Assembly: GCA_950022655.1 (NCBI GenBank)
Contig: OX465592.1
Span: 2,844,623-2,908,622 of the forward strand
Direction of reading: 5' to 3'
Source of the DNA: Alentia gelatinosa
Lineage: Eukaryota; Annelida; Polychaeta; Phyllodocida; Polynoidae
DNA: 64,000 nucleotides
The notes beneath the pieces were generated by a model, which saw only the letters and a list, made by a program, of their open reading frames with translations, was not told where the DNA came from and ran no database searches. The translations under genes and the position numbers were made by a program. Each line of letters opens with the position of its first letter. The first letter of the stretch is position 1. This document shows, piece by piece, positions 11,045 through 22,169 of this stretch.

Positions 11045-11423
11045 AGCCCAATGCCCATCTACCGATTAAGGGTTGAACGATTAGTTCGCAAATCGTATAG
11101 GAGTCAGCGAACTTGTCGCAGGCAAATTACGTAACCCAATCAAGCCCCGTTTACCAAGGTTACGTTGTCAGCAACTAGATTTATCAACATGTTAATAAAC
11201 ATTTCACCGCCAATTTTGGAACATAGAAACCCCAACTTGTTGGCAACAAAAGGACATTTGAAGGAGGTGGTTCACTAATCGGTGGCTGACCCTTGCCTAG
11301 CTGTCCTACATCTACCGACTACTGCCGACTCCGTTAGGATGCCTTGGCTGAGACAAATTACCTTCCGTTTGTCGCCGACAAAGTTACATAAATGTTCTGA
11401 AATTGGTAGATGGGCATTGGGCT
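11045..11423. mobile_element. PIF/Harbinger-like MITE with TTA target duplication
   Basis: The left terminus AGCCCAATGCCCATCTACC and the inverted right terminus agree at 22 of the first 23 bases. TTA flanks both sides (11042-11044 and 11424-11426), as expected for PIF/Harbinger insertion. The body of 379 bp has no transposase. Partial relatives lie at 8636-8960 and 58880-59330. Confidence 0.85.
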
Positions 11424-11429
11424 TTAGTA

Positions 11430-11800
11430 TCCAGGGTTGTATATGTTGGCTATTTGTCTGACACATCGAGGTTATATTAGACTGGCTCTGCATTATATGG
11501 CTATCCTCCGCAGGGATACAGGGACTGGTTCAATCGGTAATGGGGTTGGATTTCTGACACTGCTTAGCTCCAGTATTTCCAAATCTCTCCTGGCTACTGG
11601 TGAGGATATCTGCTGGGAGTTTGATACCTTCTCACTTTAATCTCAATCGAGTCACAGTCAGGAGCAGACAAAATCTATTGCTATGACAATACAGGCGGCC
11701 AGAGAACTGGAGGAGGGGAGGGGGAGGAGTAGGAGGAGGTATAGGGTTACAGGGAACGACTGGGGGCACATATACAGGAGGTTCTGTTCCTACTGGACAA
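11430..11800. other. Stretch with no recognisable gene
   Basis: Contains a purine-rich patch (GGAGGAGGGGAGGG, near 11709) but no repeat family or exon that I can identify. Confidence 0.45.
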
Positions 11801-11810
11801 GTCTTTGATT

Positions 11811-12105
11811 CATGGGCCAGTCAGAGAAGGATACATACTATAATGAACTTTATTCTGATTCTATTTAATCATTTAATAAATGTTCTTAATCAAATGCTTG
11901 AGCAATTCATGGGCCAGTCAGAGAAGGATACATACTATAATTAACTTTATTCTGATTGTGTTTAATCATTAAATGAAAGTTCATAACCAAAGACTTGAGC
12001 AAGTTCATGGGCCAGTCAGAGAAGGATACATACTATAATGAACTTTATTATGATTGTATTTAATCAGTTAATGAATGCTCATAATCAAAGACTTGAGCAA
12101 CTCTA
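11811..12105. repeat. Three tandem copies of a ~98-bp unit
   Basis: CATGGGCCAGTCAGAGAAGG starts at 11811, 11908 and 12006, followed each time by ATACATACTATAAT and ACTTTATT. The unit shares AAGTCTTTGATT and a GGGCC(A/T)GTCAG motif with the 36-bp array at 1-350. Confidence 0.9.
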
Positions 12106-12379
12106 AGGTTATATTGGCGTTGACACGTTCCCCGTAACTAGTTGGAGTTCTCATCGTTATTGTCGTGTTTCTCTGGTATAAACCGGGGCCAACTGGTTTC
12201 ATGCCTTAAATGAAATAAGTGCCCACTTGAGTAGAACTATAAATTTCAACAACAAAACGCCCCTGGATCACACGGAGCAATTGCGACCGAGCCCAGCAAT
12301 CATTTATGAGTGGGTCCCTGGTGAGATTACGCAGGATTGGTATGGGGACTAATTTTGTATCCTAGCCTGGTATATATAT

Positions 12380-12540
12380 ATATACGTGCATAGGTTTAAT
12401 ATTGAGAGCTTATACTCAACAGGCTTACGAGTATTGTAGTTGATACTCAATAGGTGATAAACAGTTGAATATTTCCAGGCTAATTTAAGATCAGAAATAT
12501 ATTCGTGTTTGCTCTGAGTCCCCGTTCGCCATCTCGCAAC
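12380..12540. repeat. Diverged third copy of the 6310-6640 repeat
   Basis: TTATACTCAACAGGCTTACG, GATACTCAATAGGTGATAAA and CCCCGTTCGCCATCT match the repeat at 6310-6640. It is preceded by a (TA)n run at 12371-12384. Confidence 0.65.
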
Positions 12541-12689
12541 AGATTCTATTCAGACACTCTAATCATGTCTCCGTATATTACACACACTGCCATATTAGGT
12601 ATGGTTATGCGGGATTTATTGCTATTTTCAGCGGCATATCTGAAACGTCGGGTATCACCAAGGATATGAGAATGAGTATGAAAGATTAC

Positions 12690-13080
12690 TAGACCGATGG
12701 CACCACGGACCGATGGCACCTGGACTGATGGCACCTCTTTGGACCGATGGCAACATTATCCCTAGACCGTTGGCACCACTACTTAGACCGATGGCACCAC
12801 TCACTGATGGTTGTTACTTGGTTATAATGTCTACACCACTTCTCAACTATTTTATATTCGCATATACTATCAAGGAAAGTTTATGTGATGATTAGAAAAA
12901 AATCCCTCGGCAGTGGTAGCAACCCACTCAGTACTAGCAGAGGCTGCATTCTAATATATATCCGAGTTCCTACCTCCGATATTCATATAAATCAAGTGGT
13001 GCCCATAAGTCTAGGTAAAAAACATAGGCGGTGCAAGTGGTGCCATCAGTCTAGGCACGGGTGCCATCAGTCCAAGTAAA
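12690..13080. repeat. Inverted arrays of an ACCGATGGCACC motif
   Basis: Six or seven degenerate copies of GACCGATGGCACC lie at 12690-12805. Inverted copies (GGTGCCATCAGTCTAGG and variants) lie at 12998-13075. The two clusters face each other across about 190 bp and could fold into one irregular hairpin. Confidence 0.7.
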
Positions 13081-13137
13081 ACTGAAAAGATGTGCAGAAA
13101 CTAGGTCTGTCCAGAAACTAGGTCGTGTCAGAACCTA

Positions 13138-13315
13138 ACTCGAGATCTCGGGAGATACCTCGAGATCTCGGGAGATACCGCGATATCCCGGATTAGGAGA
13201 AGTGGCACACTGACGAGGTGTGAGAAAGTCGGGGCAGACTGATGTGAGAAAGTCGGGCGGCCTGATGTGAGAAAATCGGGCAGACTGATGTGAGAAAGTC
13301 GGGCGGCCTGATATG
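13138..13315. repeat. Two short tandem arrays
   Basis: CTCGAGATCTCGGGAGATAC occurs twice at 13140-13180, followed by a decayed copy. Then GTGAGAAAGTCGGGC or variant recurs about every 22 bp at 13219-13315. The overlapping minus-strand ORF is repeat peptide. Confidence 0.8.
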
Positions 13316-13790
13316 AGCATGATGAATATGGTCATTAACACGCGGCTATCACCTACCAATTGTTAACCGTTAAACGGTCGCGTCATCACCTCGCTCCCAC
13401 CAACCAGTATATATACCCCACCCCATTCCCGCATCTATCCATCCATCCACTACTCTGAGGCTCGTTGAATAATCGAGGAATAATCTAGGCTCTGACTCAA
13501 CCCAAATTGGTTTCCCAGGCATCTACTAAAGAAAAGTCTGAGCTGAACAGCCAATATGTCGGATTCAAAACAAGACAAAAGTCAAACAACTCATGTATCA
13601 TGAGTTGGGGAATATAGGAATTATTAAATGAGCTTCACAGACAATCCAGCTGTTTTATTTTCAGCTCTAAACCACTTTACATTACAATGTGAATCCACAG
13701 TTGATTAGACTGCCCCTTTGAAGGAGCACATGCGTCTTGTTGAAAAACAAAACCCAATAACATATGAGGTGCTTTCCACTATAGGAAATA
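13316..13790. other. Stretch with no recognisable gene
   Basis: Contains a short (ATCC)n run near 13435-13450. I see no exon or repeat family. Confidence 0.45.
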
Positions 13791-13792
13791 AT

Positions 13793-14285
13793 CCCAGAGA
13801 CTATGTCTATTTTGACATAACAAATAACAGAAATTAGTATATTACCAAATGAATATGTTCATCTCTATTTACAAGAAGGACACAAAATACCCCAAAAATC
13901 GCTCAGAATTTAGGATATTTGAAAAAGAAAACTGGCGTATGGGACAAGTTTTGCTCCAAACAGGCAGGTCGGTGCAGAGATACAAGCAGCCGCAGGAAGT
14001 AGAGCGTAGGATATCCGCTAGGAGAGTAGACCTGACCAACCTCTAAGTCAGAGACTATGTCTAGTTTTACATAACAAATAACAGAAATGAGTATATTACC
14101 AAATAAATATGTGCATCTCTATTTACAAAATACCCCAAAAATTGCTCAGAATTTAGGATATTTGAAAAAGAAAACTGGCGTATGGGACAAGTTTTGTTCC
14201 AAACAGGCAGGTCGGTGCAGAGATACAAGCGGCCGCAGGAAGTAGAGCGGAGGATCTCTGCTAGGAGAGTGGACCTGACGGTAAG
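13793..14285. repeat. Two tandem copies of a ~250-bp dispersed repeat with a shared reading frame
   Basis: AGAGACTATGTCTA, TAACAAATAACAGAAAT, TTTAGGATATTTGAAAAAGA and CAGAGATACAAGC recur at an offset of about 256 bp. A third, inverted copy is at 30985-31175. All three copies keep a frame containing QRYK, PQEVERRISARR. Four of the six differences in the aligned frame of the first two copies are synonymous. The function is unknown. Confidence 0.75.
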
Positions 14286-14744
14286 TCGGAGACAGAGATG
14301 GTGGCCAATCTATCCTACGCTAGCCTCGAAACTGGGTGACTGAACTCAAAACACACATGTTTGGCATGAGAATTATTCCCCATTTCCTTAAAGTGATCAT
14401 TTCAGAATTATCCTAATTTTCCCTGAAAGAGGCACATTATGACTTATCTTCAGGTGGTGCAGTTGAGAGTGGAGTCGGGTCACGTGGGTGAGTTTGCGTT
14501 TAGGGGTAATCACGAGCGGTGGCGAGGAGGGGCCATCAACCAGGGCCAGTTACATCGTAACCACCCAAAAAGCCAACATTGTTGTGGAAGGCCTTTTGTC
14601 AAAACGTCAACTTAAACGAAAAAAAAAATCGCTGATGACAACGATTACCCAAGTGGTTGGGATTCCTAAGTTCTCAACAGGAGCTGAGGTTAGGTTTGCA
14701 GCATAGGGTACGTTAGGAGAGGAGATGGGAGAGAGCGTGGGTAC

Positions 14745-15060
14745 TTTCAGTAAAGGCCAATTCCCACTAGGAGATTCTTGTCCCAGAGACTGGTGCCCGG
14801 CATAGTCGACAAAATATGCCAGTCGCACAGCGGGTGGGAGGGCATAGTCAGTGACTAGCGGCCCGAAAGTTTCAAACATGTTTGAAATTAAATCGTAAGA
14901 GACCAGTGCCTTTTTGGTATGGACTTGCGACTCATGCACGCACCACTGGGTAGGGCAAGAGTCGCCGACGATTTTGAATCTTTGCATTCCCACTTAGCAA
15001 CATGAGAGATTTCAAAGAAATTCATGCTCATAGTCGCTGACAGAAGCCCCGCGCAGGCTA
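14745..15060. mobile_element. MITE, family I (diverged copy)
   Basis: CCAATTCCCACTAGGAGATT at the left and the interior CGCACAGCGGGTGGGAGGGC and TTTCAAACATGTTTGAAATT match the complete element at 29651-29989. The 128-aa minus-strand ORF lies across it and is not conserved. Confidence 0.7.
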
Positions 15061-15204
15061 ACAATCGTTGACCCTAAAGCACATACTGTTTCCGTTTGAC
15101 GATTGATTTGTGTTCCAAGTGCACCGATTATTATATATGCATGGGACCTGACAAGCCAGAATCTCAACCCTCCCTAAATTAGAAAAGAAATTGGTAGCGT
15201 TAGG

Positions 15205-15452
15205 AAAAACGCTATGGAAATGGAAGTGGTCACCGACCGATTTTTGTCGCCGCCACCGATTAATTCAAGCTGGGCCGATTTCGTCGGTGGTCTTAAAGGT
15301 TGGTCAGTGGTGCCCTTTTGTGTAATACTAGAGGTAAAAGTCATTGACCCTTTTTGTTTCCAACGAACGATTATTGCCCCAAAAGTATCATATAATCGGT
15401 CGGCGGTGCTAAATGTCGGTGATCATAATCGGCAGGTGGAAACGCCACATAA
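15205..15452. mobile_element. MITE, family J
   Basis: CATAATCGGCAGGTGGAAAC at the right and interior TCGGTCGGCGGTGC, TTTCC.ACGAACGATTATT recur at 37115-37400. A terminal fragment in inverse orientation is at 20252-20300. The left end is diverged. Confidence 0.6.
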
Positions 15453-15870
15453 GAGTACAATTTGAGGTGATAGATGACAGTTGAAGAGTTAAAGTGAAGT
15501 TTAGTGTCATTTTAGAATCATAAAACATTTCCATGATACACCAAATGTTAAAATAAGTTTACTAACCTCTTTATTTGCCATCAACGTTTACAGAATTGTT
15601 GTTCAGAACAAACCCAGTAAGACGTAACATAATTGAATTTGATCAGAGCCTCCATTGTTTCTGTTTATTTTTTGCTGGTGTATAAGCTTTGGTTTGCAAG
15701 ATTTTAAAAAGAAACCATGATAGCCTATCAGATACAAAAGTTTGTAATAATTACCAAAAATGAGAGCAAGCTCGCAAAACATTTAACTAAGTAGCATCGA
15801 ATTAGTAAAAGACTGATCTCCTGTTTAAGTCATCTTTTATGATTTAATATCAGGTTTGAGGTATACTTAA

Positions 15871-16391
15871 AGGCATATCCTACAATACATAGTGGCGCCA
15901 CCTTGTGATTATCAAATGATGGTAATTACTAATTAAAAGCAGTTTCTTTGACTTACTCTAATACCAAATGAGTAAAGTATAAAATATAGTCAAGTTTGAC
16001 GAAACCTAAAAGGCAATTTAGGCCAATTTACATTTGATTGACCTATTTAGAGTATATACTGTAACATATAGTTTTCCTCAATTCATTCAAAAGCAAGGAT
16101 GGTGACCTAAGCTTTTTGAAAATCAAATGTGTATTACTATACATCTTCTATATTCTGTGAAAGTTTGAGTAAACTGACATGGGTTTTACAATGTGAAAAA
16201 CAACTTCTTAGAATTTCTATATATTCTTTTGTAAAATTGTCATAATATTGATCTCTAAATCAAAAATTAGCATGGTGACCCCTGATTTTTAAGTTAGATT
16301 TGTGTTCTACAACACTTGGAGATCATCATATTCAATTTTCAGGAATTTGACATGGGTTTCAATTCCCAAGCTAAAATTGTGCGACATGCCT
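15871..16391. mobile_element. MITE with TTAA target duplication (piggyBac-like ends?)
   Basis: Inverted termini AGGCATATCCTACAAT and AGGCATGTCGCACAAT are flanked by TTAA at 15867-15870 and 16392-16395. TTAA duplication is typical of piggyBac, but the terminal bases are not diagnostic. Fragments of the interior (CATGGTGACC, GATCTCTAAATC, TTCTACAACACTTGGAGATC) recur at 17555-17770, 22170-22475 and 58140-58375. Confidence 0.7.
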
Positions 16392-16589
16392 TTAAAATAC
16401 GGCAAATCTCAAATACTGACACCGCGAACAATTCCCATGTCGCGCCCCAAAACTGAGCTACGCCATGATGACAGCTGACAGCGACTGTCTGCGTCGTACA
16501 CCACCACGACCAACCTCCAATAAAACACCATTATCTGACAAATTCCCAGCCGCCTAATACGCAGGTGCGCCCCCTAGCGATAACGACCC

Positions 16590-16672
16590 ATCATCAGAGG
16601 TCACCGCCAGGATCCAAGGTCAGCGTCTAAACGCTCAAGGTCACGAGGTAAGAGGTCAGAGGTCACGAGCAG
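16590..16672 (+). promoter_or_regulatory. Cluster of five AGGTCA half-sites, two as a DR1
   Basis: AGGTCA occurs at 16598, 16617, 16638, 16653 and 16660, all on the plus strand within 68 bp. The last two are separated by one base (DR1), the arrangement bound by RXR, HNF4 and PPAR-type nuclear receptors in animals. It lies in a CpG-rich segment (16440-16860) without a recognised gene. Binding is inferred. Confidence 0.35.
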
Positions 16673-16919
16673 ACGACATTGTGAGTGGCGGGAAGGTGGA
16701 GGCGGGGTCATCTAAACATTTGTAAAATGGCGGGCTTTTGTGAGGGGCACTTGTTGTCGTAAGATTGCTGCAATAATGATCGTTTATGGATCGCCATCGA
16801 GGTCAGTAGGACAGGGCAGTGTCGGGGCACAGGCGGCTACCTTCCTGAATTCCTGAGGTGGTGTTTGGAGGATGGTGAAGGTGGAAACAAGAAGGAGACT
16901 CCTATAGCAGTGGGAGTTG

Positions 16920-16938
16920 GCGGGGGGGGGGGGGGGGG
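16920..16938. repeat. Poly-G tract
   Basis: About 18 consecutive G. The surrounding 86-aa ORF has a glycine run caused by it. Confidence 0.85.
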
Positions 16939-17074
16939 TATTTTGTGTAACACATCAGTTCTAGCAAATAGCGGGGCTGTAAAACTTGGGTTATTGGGGA
17001 AGACAACTAGAACAAAATCCTGGGAACATCAGTATCGTATGCCTGTGCCTATAGCTTTGGGTAAATTGCGTGTA

Positions 17075-17560
17075 GAGTGGAATTCACACGGTGGGATTCA
17101 TGTACCTCACAGGGTGTTTATCTGAGACAAATCCTGCTGAAATTCACGTACCTCACAGGGAGTTTGTCTGAGACAAATCCTGCTGGGATTTATGTACCTC
17201 ACAGGGAGTTTGTCTAAGACAAATCCTGCTGAGATTCACGTACCTCACAGGGAGTTTGTCTAAGACAAATCCTGCTGGGATTTATGTACCTCACAGGGTG
17301 TTTGTCTGAGACAAATCCTGCTGAGATTCATGAACCTCACAGGGTATTGAGACAAGTTCTGTTGAGATTCATATACCTCACAGGGAGTTTGTCTAAGACA
17401 AATCCTGCTGAGATTCATGTACCTCACAGGGTGTGTGTCTGAGACAAATCCTGCTGGGATTCACGTACCTCACAGGGTGTTTGTCTGAGACAAATCCTGC
17501 TGAGATCATGTACCTCACAGGGTGTTTCTCTGAGACAAATCATGCTGAGATTCTCAACTG
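17075..17560. repeat. 46-bp array grown from a foldback element terminus
   Basis: The array begins with the family A terminus (GTGGAATTCACACGGTGGG) and then repeats its inner part about ten times: GTACCTCACAGGG, TGTTTGTCTGAGACAAATCC, TGCTGAGATTCA. Each unit holds the perfect palindrome TTTGTCTGAGACAAA. The far end of the element is missing. Confidence 0.9.
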
Positions 17561-17775
17561 CATTCTGTAAAAGTTTGAGAAAAATGACATAGGTTTTATT
17601 ACGTGAAAAATAACTTTAAATTTCTACATATTTTATTATAAAATAATCACAATATTCATCTCTAAATCAAAAACTAGCACAGTGACCACCAATTTTTAAG
17701 TCCGATATGTGCTCTACAATACTTTGAGATCATCATATTCAATCAATAGGAGAATGGCAAGTTAAAAAAAAAATT
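17560..17775. repeat. Fragment of the TTAA-flanked MITE family
   Basis: AAGTTTGAGAAAAATGACAT, TTCATCTCTAAATCAAAAAC and CTACAATACTTTGAGATCAT match the interior of 15871-16391. It directly abuts the 46-bp array. Confidence 0.6.
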
Positions 17776-18800
17776 TCAATCCAAATTATTTAATAAGCCT
17801 TTAGTTTATGTTATTCCCTATGGCATAAACCTTTCAGTAATGTCTTCTTATTTGTTCATGGCTTGTAGCTATCCCTAGTCGCACTCCAAATACCGCCGAC
17901 TCTCTCCATTAATTATTTTCAAAATATTTACCTCTGTCTGTGGTGCCTTGGTCTTAAGTACCCAATGAACTTCATCCATCTTGTTACGATTTCTCCCTGG
18001 GCGTGTGTTATTAGCAAGACCAAGTGTTAAAACATGATAAAGTACCGCCTCACAAGACCCAATTTGCAGCCGCCCTGCCTACAGCTCAACATTACGTAAA
18101 GATAAACGTCGTAGCGTTGTGTCCAAACACAAGTGCCCCGCGATGCTCAATGCGATTGGACAACTGGGCCCACAGTCGGGGCCATGTTTGAAGTGGGACC
18201 TTTTGACTGGAGACATTCAGAACAAAGCCCAACGTGTGGCGCTTTAGATCGGCGGCGAGTGGCCACACTAGTGTGGGTGGGATTAGGGTATTACGGGGTA
18301 AAATGGATGCTGAATAAAACATTTGTTGGTGGAGGCGCCTTGTGACGTTACGCTGCTTGATTAGACCTTTCTATCTCTGCCGCGGTCGCCATTTAAACAC
18401 CCTTTGAGGACAGTATGTCCAACTCCTTGGAGAATGCATTTCAAGAATAAAGTGTAATTATCTAAGGGAACGTTCATTGTTTGCGACAAGGGGCAGTTAT
18501 TCAGGGGGCAACTTCGCTCCTTGTATTTCAAGGGCGGAAGCAACTTTTCTTCATTTTAAATCTGTGCAGAATTAGTAGAAACCAAGCGAGAGTTCGGTTT
18601 TGTATTTATCCTACCCCATATCACCTATAAACAGACAAAGTTTTGTAAATATCCATGTTAGTAGCGTTTTAGCACTCATCGGAGGATGGCCACATTTATC
18701 AATGCTGCCGGATCTACTTTTGTTTTCTTGTCACTGATTGGTCCGTTTTTTTATTCACCTCGGTGCATAAATAACACTTTATTCAACGCTCCGTCAAATA
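17776..18800. other. Stretch with no recognisable gene
   Basis: Contains a single family E end near 18603 (TTTATCCTACCCCATATC) and otherwise nothing I can name. The ORFs at 18092-18345 overlap on opposite strands and lack splice signals or recognisable residues. Confidence 0.45.
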
Positions 18801-18805
18801 CACTG

Positions 18806-19172
18806 AGTCAATGTCCAGGCATCATGCATCTTTAGTGTGGTGATGCCTCCAGGCATCATGAGTCTTTAGTGTGGTGATGCCTCCAGGCATCATGCATCTT
18901 TAGTGTGGTGATGCCTCCAGGCATCATGCATCTTTAGTGCGGTGATGCCTCCAGGCATCATGAGTCTTTAGTGTGGTGATGCCTCCAGGCATCATGAGTC
19001 TTTAGTGTGGTGATGCCTCCAGGCATCATGCGTCTTTAGTGCGGTGATGCCTCCAGGCATCATGCATCTTTAGTGCAGTGATGCCTCCAGGCATCATGCG
19101 TCTTTAGGGTGGTGATGCCTCCAGGCATCATGCGTCTTTAGTGCGGTGATGCCTCCAGGCATCATGCATCCT
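18806..19172. repeat. 34-bp minisatellite with a palindromic core
   Basis: About eleven units of GGTGATGCCTCCAGGCATCA plus TG(C/A)(A/G)TCTTTAGTG. The core TGATGCCT-CC-AGGCATCA is a perfect inverted repeat around two bases. Its reverse complement contains ATGATGCCTGGAGGCAT, which is also the core of the 35-bp array at 45785-46480. Confidence 0.95.
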
Positions 19173-19309
19173 TAAAGGGTTAATACTTTGAAATATCCTC
19201 GCATTTGCTCGTATATTACTGAACGTCGACATACATCAACAAATTACTGCAAAGAAACCCCACATAAGGGTGTCAATGATGACTTTGAAACCTGATGGGT
19301 CGCTACATC

Positions 19310-19385
19310 CACTCCCCTCCCCCCTCACCGCCCCCTCACCGCCCCCCGCCCCCTAACCCCCCCCCCCCCCCCCCCCCCCGCCCGC
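19310..19385. repeat. C-rich low-complexity tract
   Basis: CCCCTCACCGCCCC repeats followed by a C run of more than 20, potentially G-quadruplex forming on the minus strand. A mirrored G run follows at 19602-19617. Confidence 0.85.
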
Positions 19386-19809
19386 GGGTAGAAAGAGACC
19401 GCCCCCGACACAGAGATGAGTGACATAAACGACTAATTGACACACTCGTAGACGAAACGACACCCGCTCTTACATTCCCGCCGCTCCGGGGAGCGTCCAT
19501 TATCTCAATACCGGCCTCACACTACCGGGGAGCACGCCGGCCATGATTACAAGCCGCGACATACAGGCCCTAAATGCGCGCTCATTTTTGTCAGCTCGCC
19601 GAGGGGGGGGGGGGGGGGTGATTTCTGACACCGGTATTTCTCCCGTCCCCACCCCACCCCCCCGGGCTAGGTACCCGGAACCCGGGTGAGTTGAGTAACA
19701 GTGTGGTTTAAGATTCCTTAAACATTTATTACCTAGGTTATGTAAAAAGGACACGTTTTCCATAGGATCTGCTTGAATTTCACAATCTCATCTAAAGACA
19801 TAGGGAGCC

Positions 19810-20150
19810 AAAGTGACCGCGCTAAAACCGCAGATACCCGTGCTCAAAACACCATTTCCGGAGGCCAGAAAGAACGAGGCTTAGTGCTAAAGCTATGGGG
19901 GTTTGAGGTTATATTTTTTGTTTTTAGTCTCGTTTGCTTTACATTAAAGTTTAGTTTACTACAATCGTCTCTGAATAAGTTTGTCTCGAAGCTACGATGA
20001 AAGTTGTATCAAAGTGTATAAAAAATATAGATTTAAAAGTTTGGAGAATGACACACATAAACTCGAACCTATATAGTCACAGTATGGAATGTCTATCTCC
20101 GTAAATGGTGTTTCTTAAATGGGTATCTGCGGTTTCAGCGAGTTCACTTT
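19810..20150. mobile_element. MITE with ~50-bp inverted termini
   Basis: AAAGTGACCGCGCTAAAACC and CGCAGATACCC and AACACCATTTCCGG on the left are mirrored at 20099-20150 with about 85% identity. The 341-bp element has no ORF shared with other copies and I see no second copy in the window. The family is not recognised. Confidence 0.75.
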
Positions 20151-20251
20151 AATTTTGAATTTTTCCAATCTCCTTAACTGGAGAGAAAGCAATATGCGTT
20201 TCAAGCCGTTTCAAAATGCCCGATTACGCTAGTGGCAGTTATGAACCCTTT

Positions 20252-20300
20252 ATGTGGCGTTTCCACCCGCCGATTATGGCCCCCGATTATGGCATTTCGC
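20252..20300. repeat. Terminal fragment of MITE family J
   Basis: TGTGGCGTTTCCACCCGCCG and GATTATGG match the inverted right end of the element at 15205-15452. Confidence 0.5.
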
Positions 20301-20313
20301 AATGTCTTAATTA

Positions 20314-20985
20314 AGCGCCAGATCCACTAAGGCGACTAAGCGAATGCGTCTGCGATCCATGCGACTGCGAATCCCATGTGATGATATTCAATATATTGAA
20401 TATTGGCGCAAGGCATTCGCATGTCCATGCGAACGTCTGCGAACGTCTGCGAACCCAAATTCGCATGGAAAATCGCCTTAGTGGATCTGGCACTTTAAGC
20501 GCCAGATCCACTAAGGCGACCAAGTGAATGCATCTGCGATCCATGCGACTGTGCGAATCCCATGCGATGATTTTCAATATATTGAATATGGCGCAAGGTA
20601 TTCACATGTCCATGCGAACGTCTGCAAACGTCTGCAAACGTCTGCAAACCCAAATTCGCATGGAAAATCGCCTTAGTGGATCTGGCACTTTAAGCGCCAA
20701 TTCTATTTTTCATGCGAACTAGCGGTCGCCGACGTTCATACACGTTTGCACACAGTTCGCACAGTCGCATGAAATTTGCATGGAAAATCGCTTCGGTGGA
20801 TCCGGTAGTCGCATAGATTTCGGTTGGTGCTCGCATCACTCATGGGAATTCGCATGACCATGCGATAGCCTTCCGAAAATATTAAAATGATTAAATAATT
20901 TCGCATGGGATTCCCACGGTCGCACAGTCGCATGGATCGGACACGGATTCGCTTGAAAATTCCATCGCCTCAGTGGATTTGGCGT
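20314..20985. mobile_element. Three PIF-like MITEs joined end to end, sharing TTA
   Basis: Element 1 is 20314-20494, element 2 is 20498-20689 and the more diverged element 3 is 20693-20985. Each begins AGCGCCA and ends near GGCACT or GGCGT, with TTA at 20311-20313, 20495-20497, 20690-20692 and 20986-20988. The termini (AGCGCCAGATCCACTAAGGC) are inverted repeats. A solitary relative is at 57923-58106. Confidence 0.85.
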
Positions 20986-20989
20986 TTAA

Positions 20990-21640
20990 CATAACCATAT
21001 CATGAATATCATCAATACAACACCCTCACAGCACACCACTAAGGAAAACCTATTTAACTGGTGTTTTGACGACAATGTTTTGAGTGATAACAGATGATTA
21101 AACCACATGGTTGGCCTAACTTCAAGACCAAGTCATGGTAAACATTGTAACGTGCAGCATGTCGGCTCATTAAGGCGGGCCCATACAGGCGTCATGTCGC
21201 ACCATGAGGACGCCATTTGTACCATGGGGACGGCTATAAAAGAGCCGGACGTAAATTGGTTAAGATGCTAGGTCTGTGGTTGTTAGCTTTGTGGGCGAGT
21301 AGAGGGGATTTAGACTAATAAATAGCTAAATGGGACCACTACTTGCTTCCACCGAAACTCCAAATTGAACCATTTCACCTGAATTATCTGAATCATCGCT
21401 TTATGGTTTTTGTCGATGTAAATTTGTCTGAACTATTCCGGAAATAGACGAAACATATGAGAGTTTAGGGTCTGAGCTGGTATCCCACCAAGTTTGAATC
21501 GCGTAGTAATTCACAAGGTGAAGCCGCGTGAATTATGTAACGAACAAAAAATAACTGACTTGAATTTTCAGAAAGATCTATATAATCTCAAATTGGTTCT
21601 AAAGGGAATCGCCTTGTTGTTGCTATCACAACAACAAGAA
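20990..21640. other. Stretch without a gene; one TATA-like motif
   Basis: GGCTATAAAAGAG at 21233-21245 resembles a TATA box, but no exon follows that I can recognise. The segment around 21480-21545 (GAGTTTGAAT-type, TAGTAATTCACAAGG, CCGCGTGAATTA) is a repeat shared with 44625-44680. Confidence 0.35.
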
Positions 21641-22110
21641 GGATCTTAACAAAACTTTGTAGAACTGCTTTGATAATGGACGGTAATAGATTAAAAACAA
21701 CAGATTGTATAAATTATTTAGGAACACAAATAGACGAAACCCTATCCTTCAGCCGACATGCTCACGAATCTATTAAGAAGATTAACACTAAGATGTGTCT
21801 CTTTAAATAGGTAAGAAATTTATTGGATGAAAAAACAGCAATTCAAATAGCCAAATCCTATATTCTACCTATCTCGGACCATTGTTCGTTTCTTGTGAAT
21901 AGACAAAGATAGGTTTAAAGTGGACAGAACTCAAGTGATGCGAGTCGAAGTAGGCATAATACTCAGAATAAAACCATGAGCAACAAACAATTGTTCGAGA
22001 AATTCCAGATGCACGTTGATAGAAGACAGACACTACTGCTGGGGTTGATTCGAAGTCTAATCAGAACGAATGTGACAAAAGCAAAGGAACAAGATGACTC
22101 CAAGCGATAA
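21640..22110 (+). pseudogene. LINE reverse-transcriptase fossil (C-terminal part)
   Basis: Reading from about 21649 gives CINYLGTQIDETLSF, then KKINTK, and after one in-frame stop VRNLLDEKTAIQIAKSYILP. These match the thumb/connection region common to jockey, CR1 and RTE-type LINEs (YLG.xID, SYILP). Beyond about 21895 frameshifts occur, but ELFEKF-like and RRQTLLLGLIRSLI remain readable near 21978-22110 in another frame. The catalytic motif lies upstream and is gone. It is a dead, 5'-truncated copy. Confidence 0.75.
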
Positions 22111-22169
22111 ATAAGAACACACGTTAAAAGAAGCCACGTCTCGAAATTTTCAGACGTTCACTTTTCTTC

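Noticed and set aside
14607..14993. 128-codon minus-strand ORF
   Set aside because: It coincides with a family I MITE and is not conserved in the copies at 27383 and 29651.
21233..21245. TATA box of a gene
   Set aside because: No exon, start codon in a credible frame or splice donor follows within several hundred bases.
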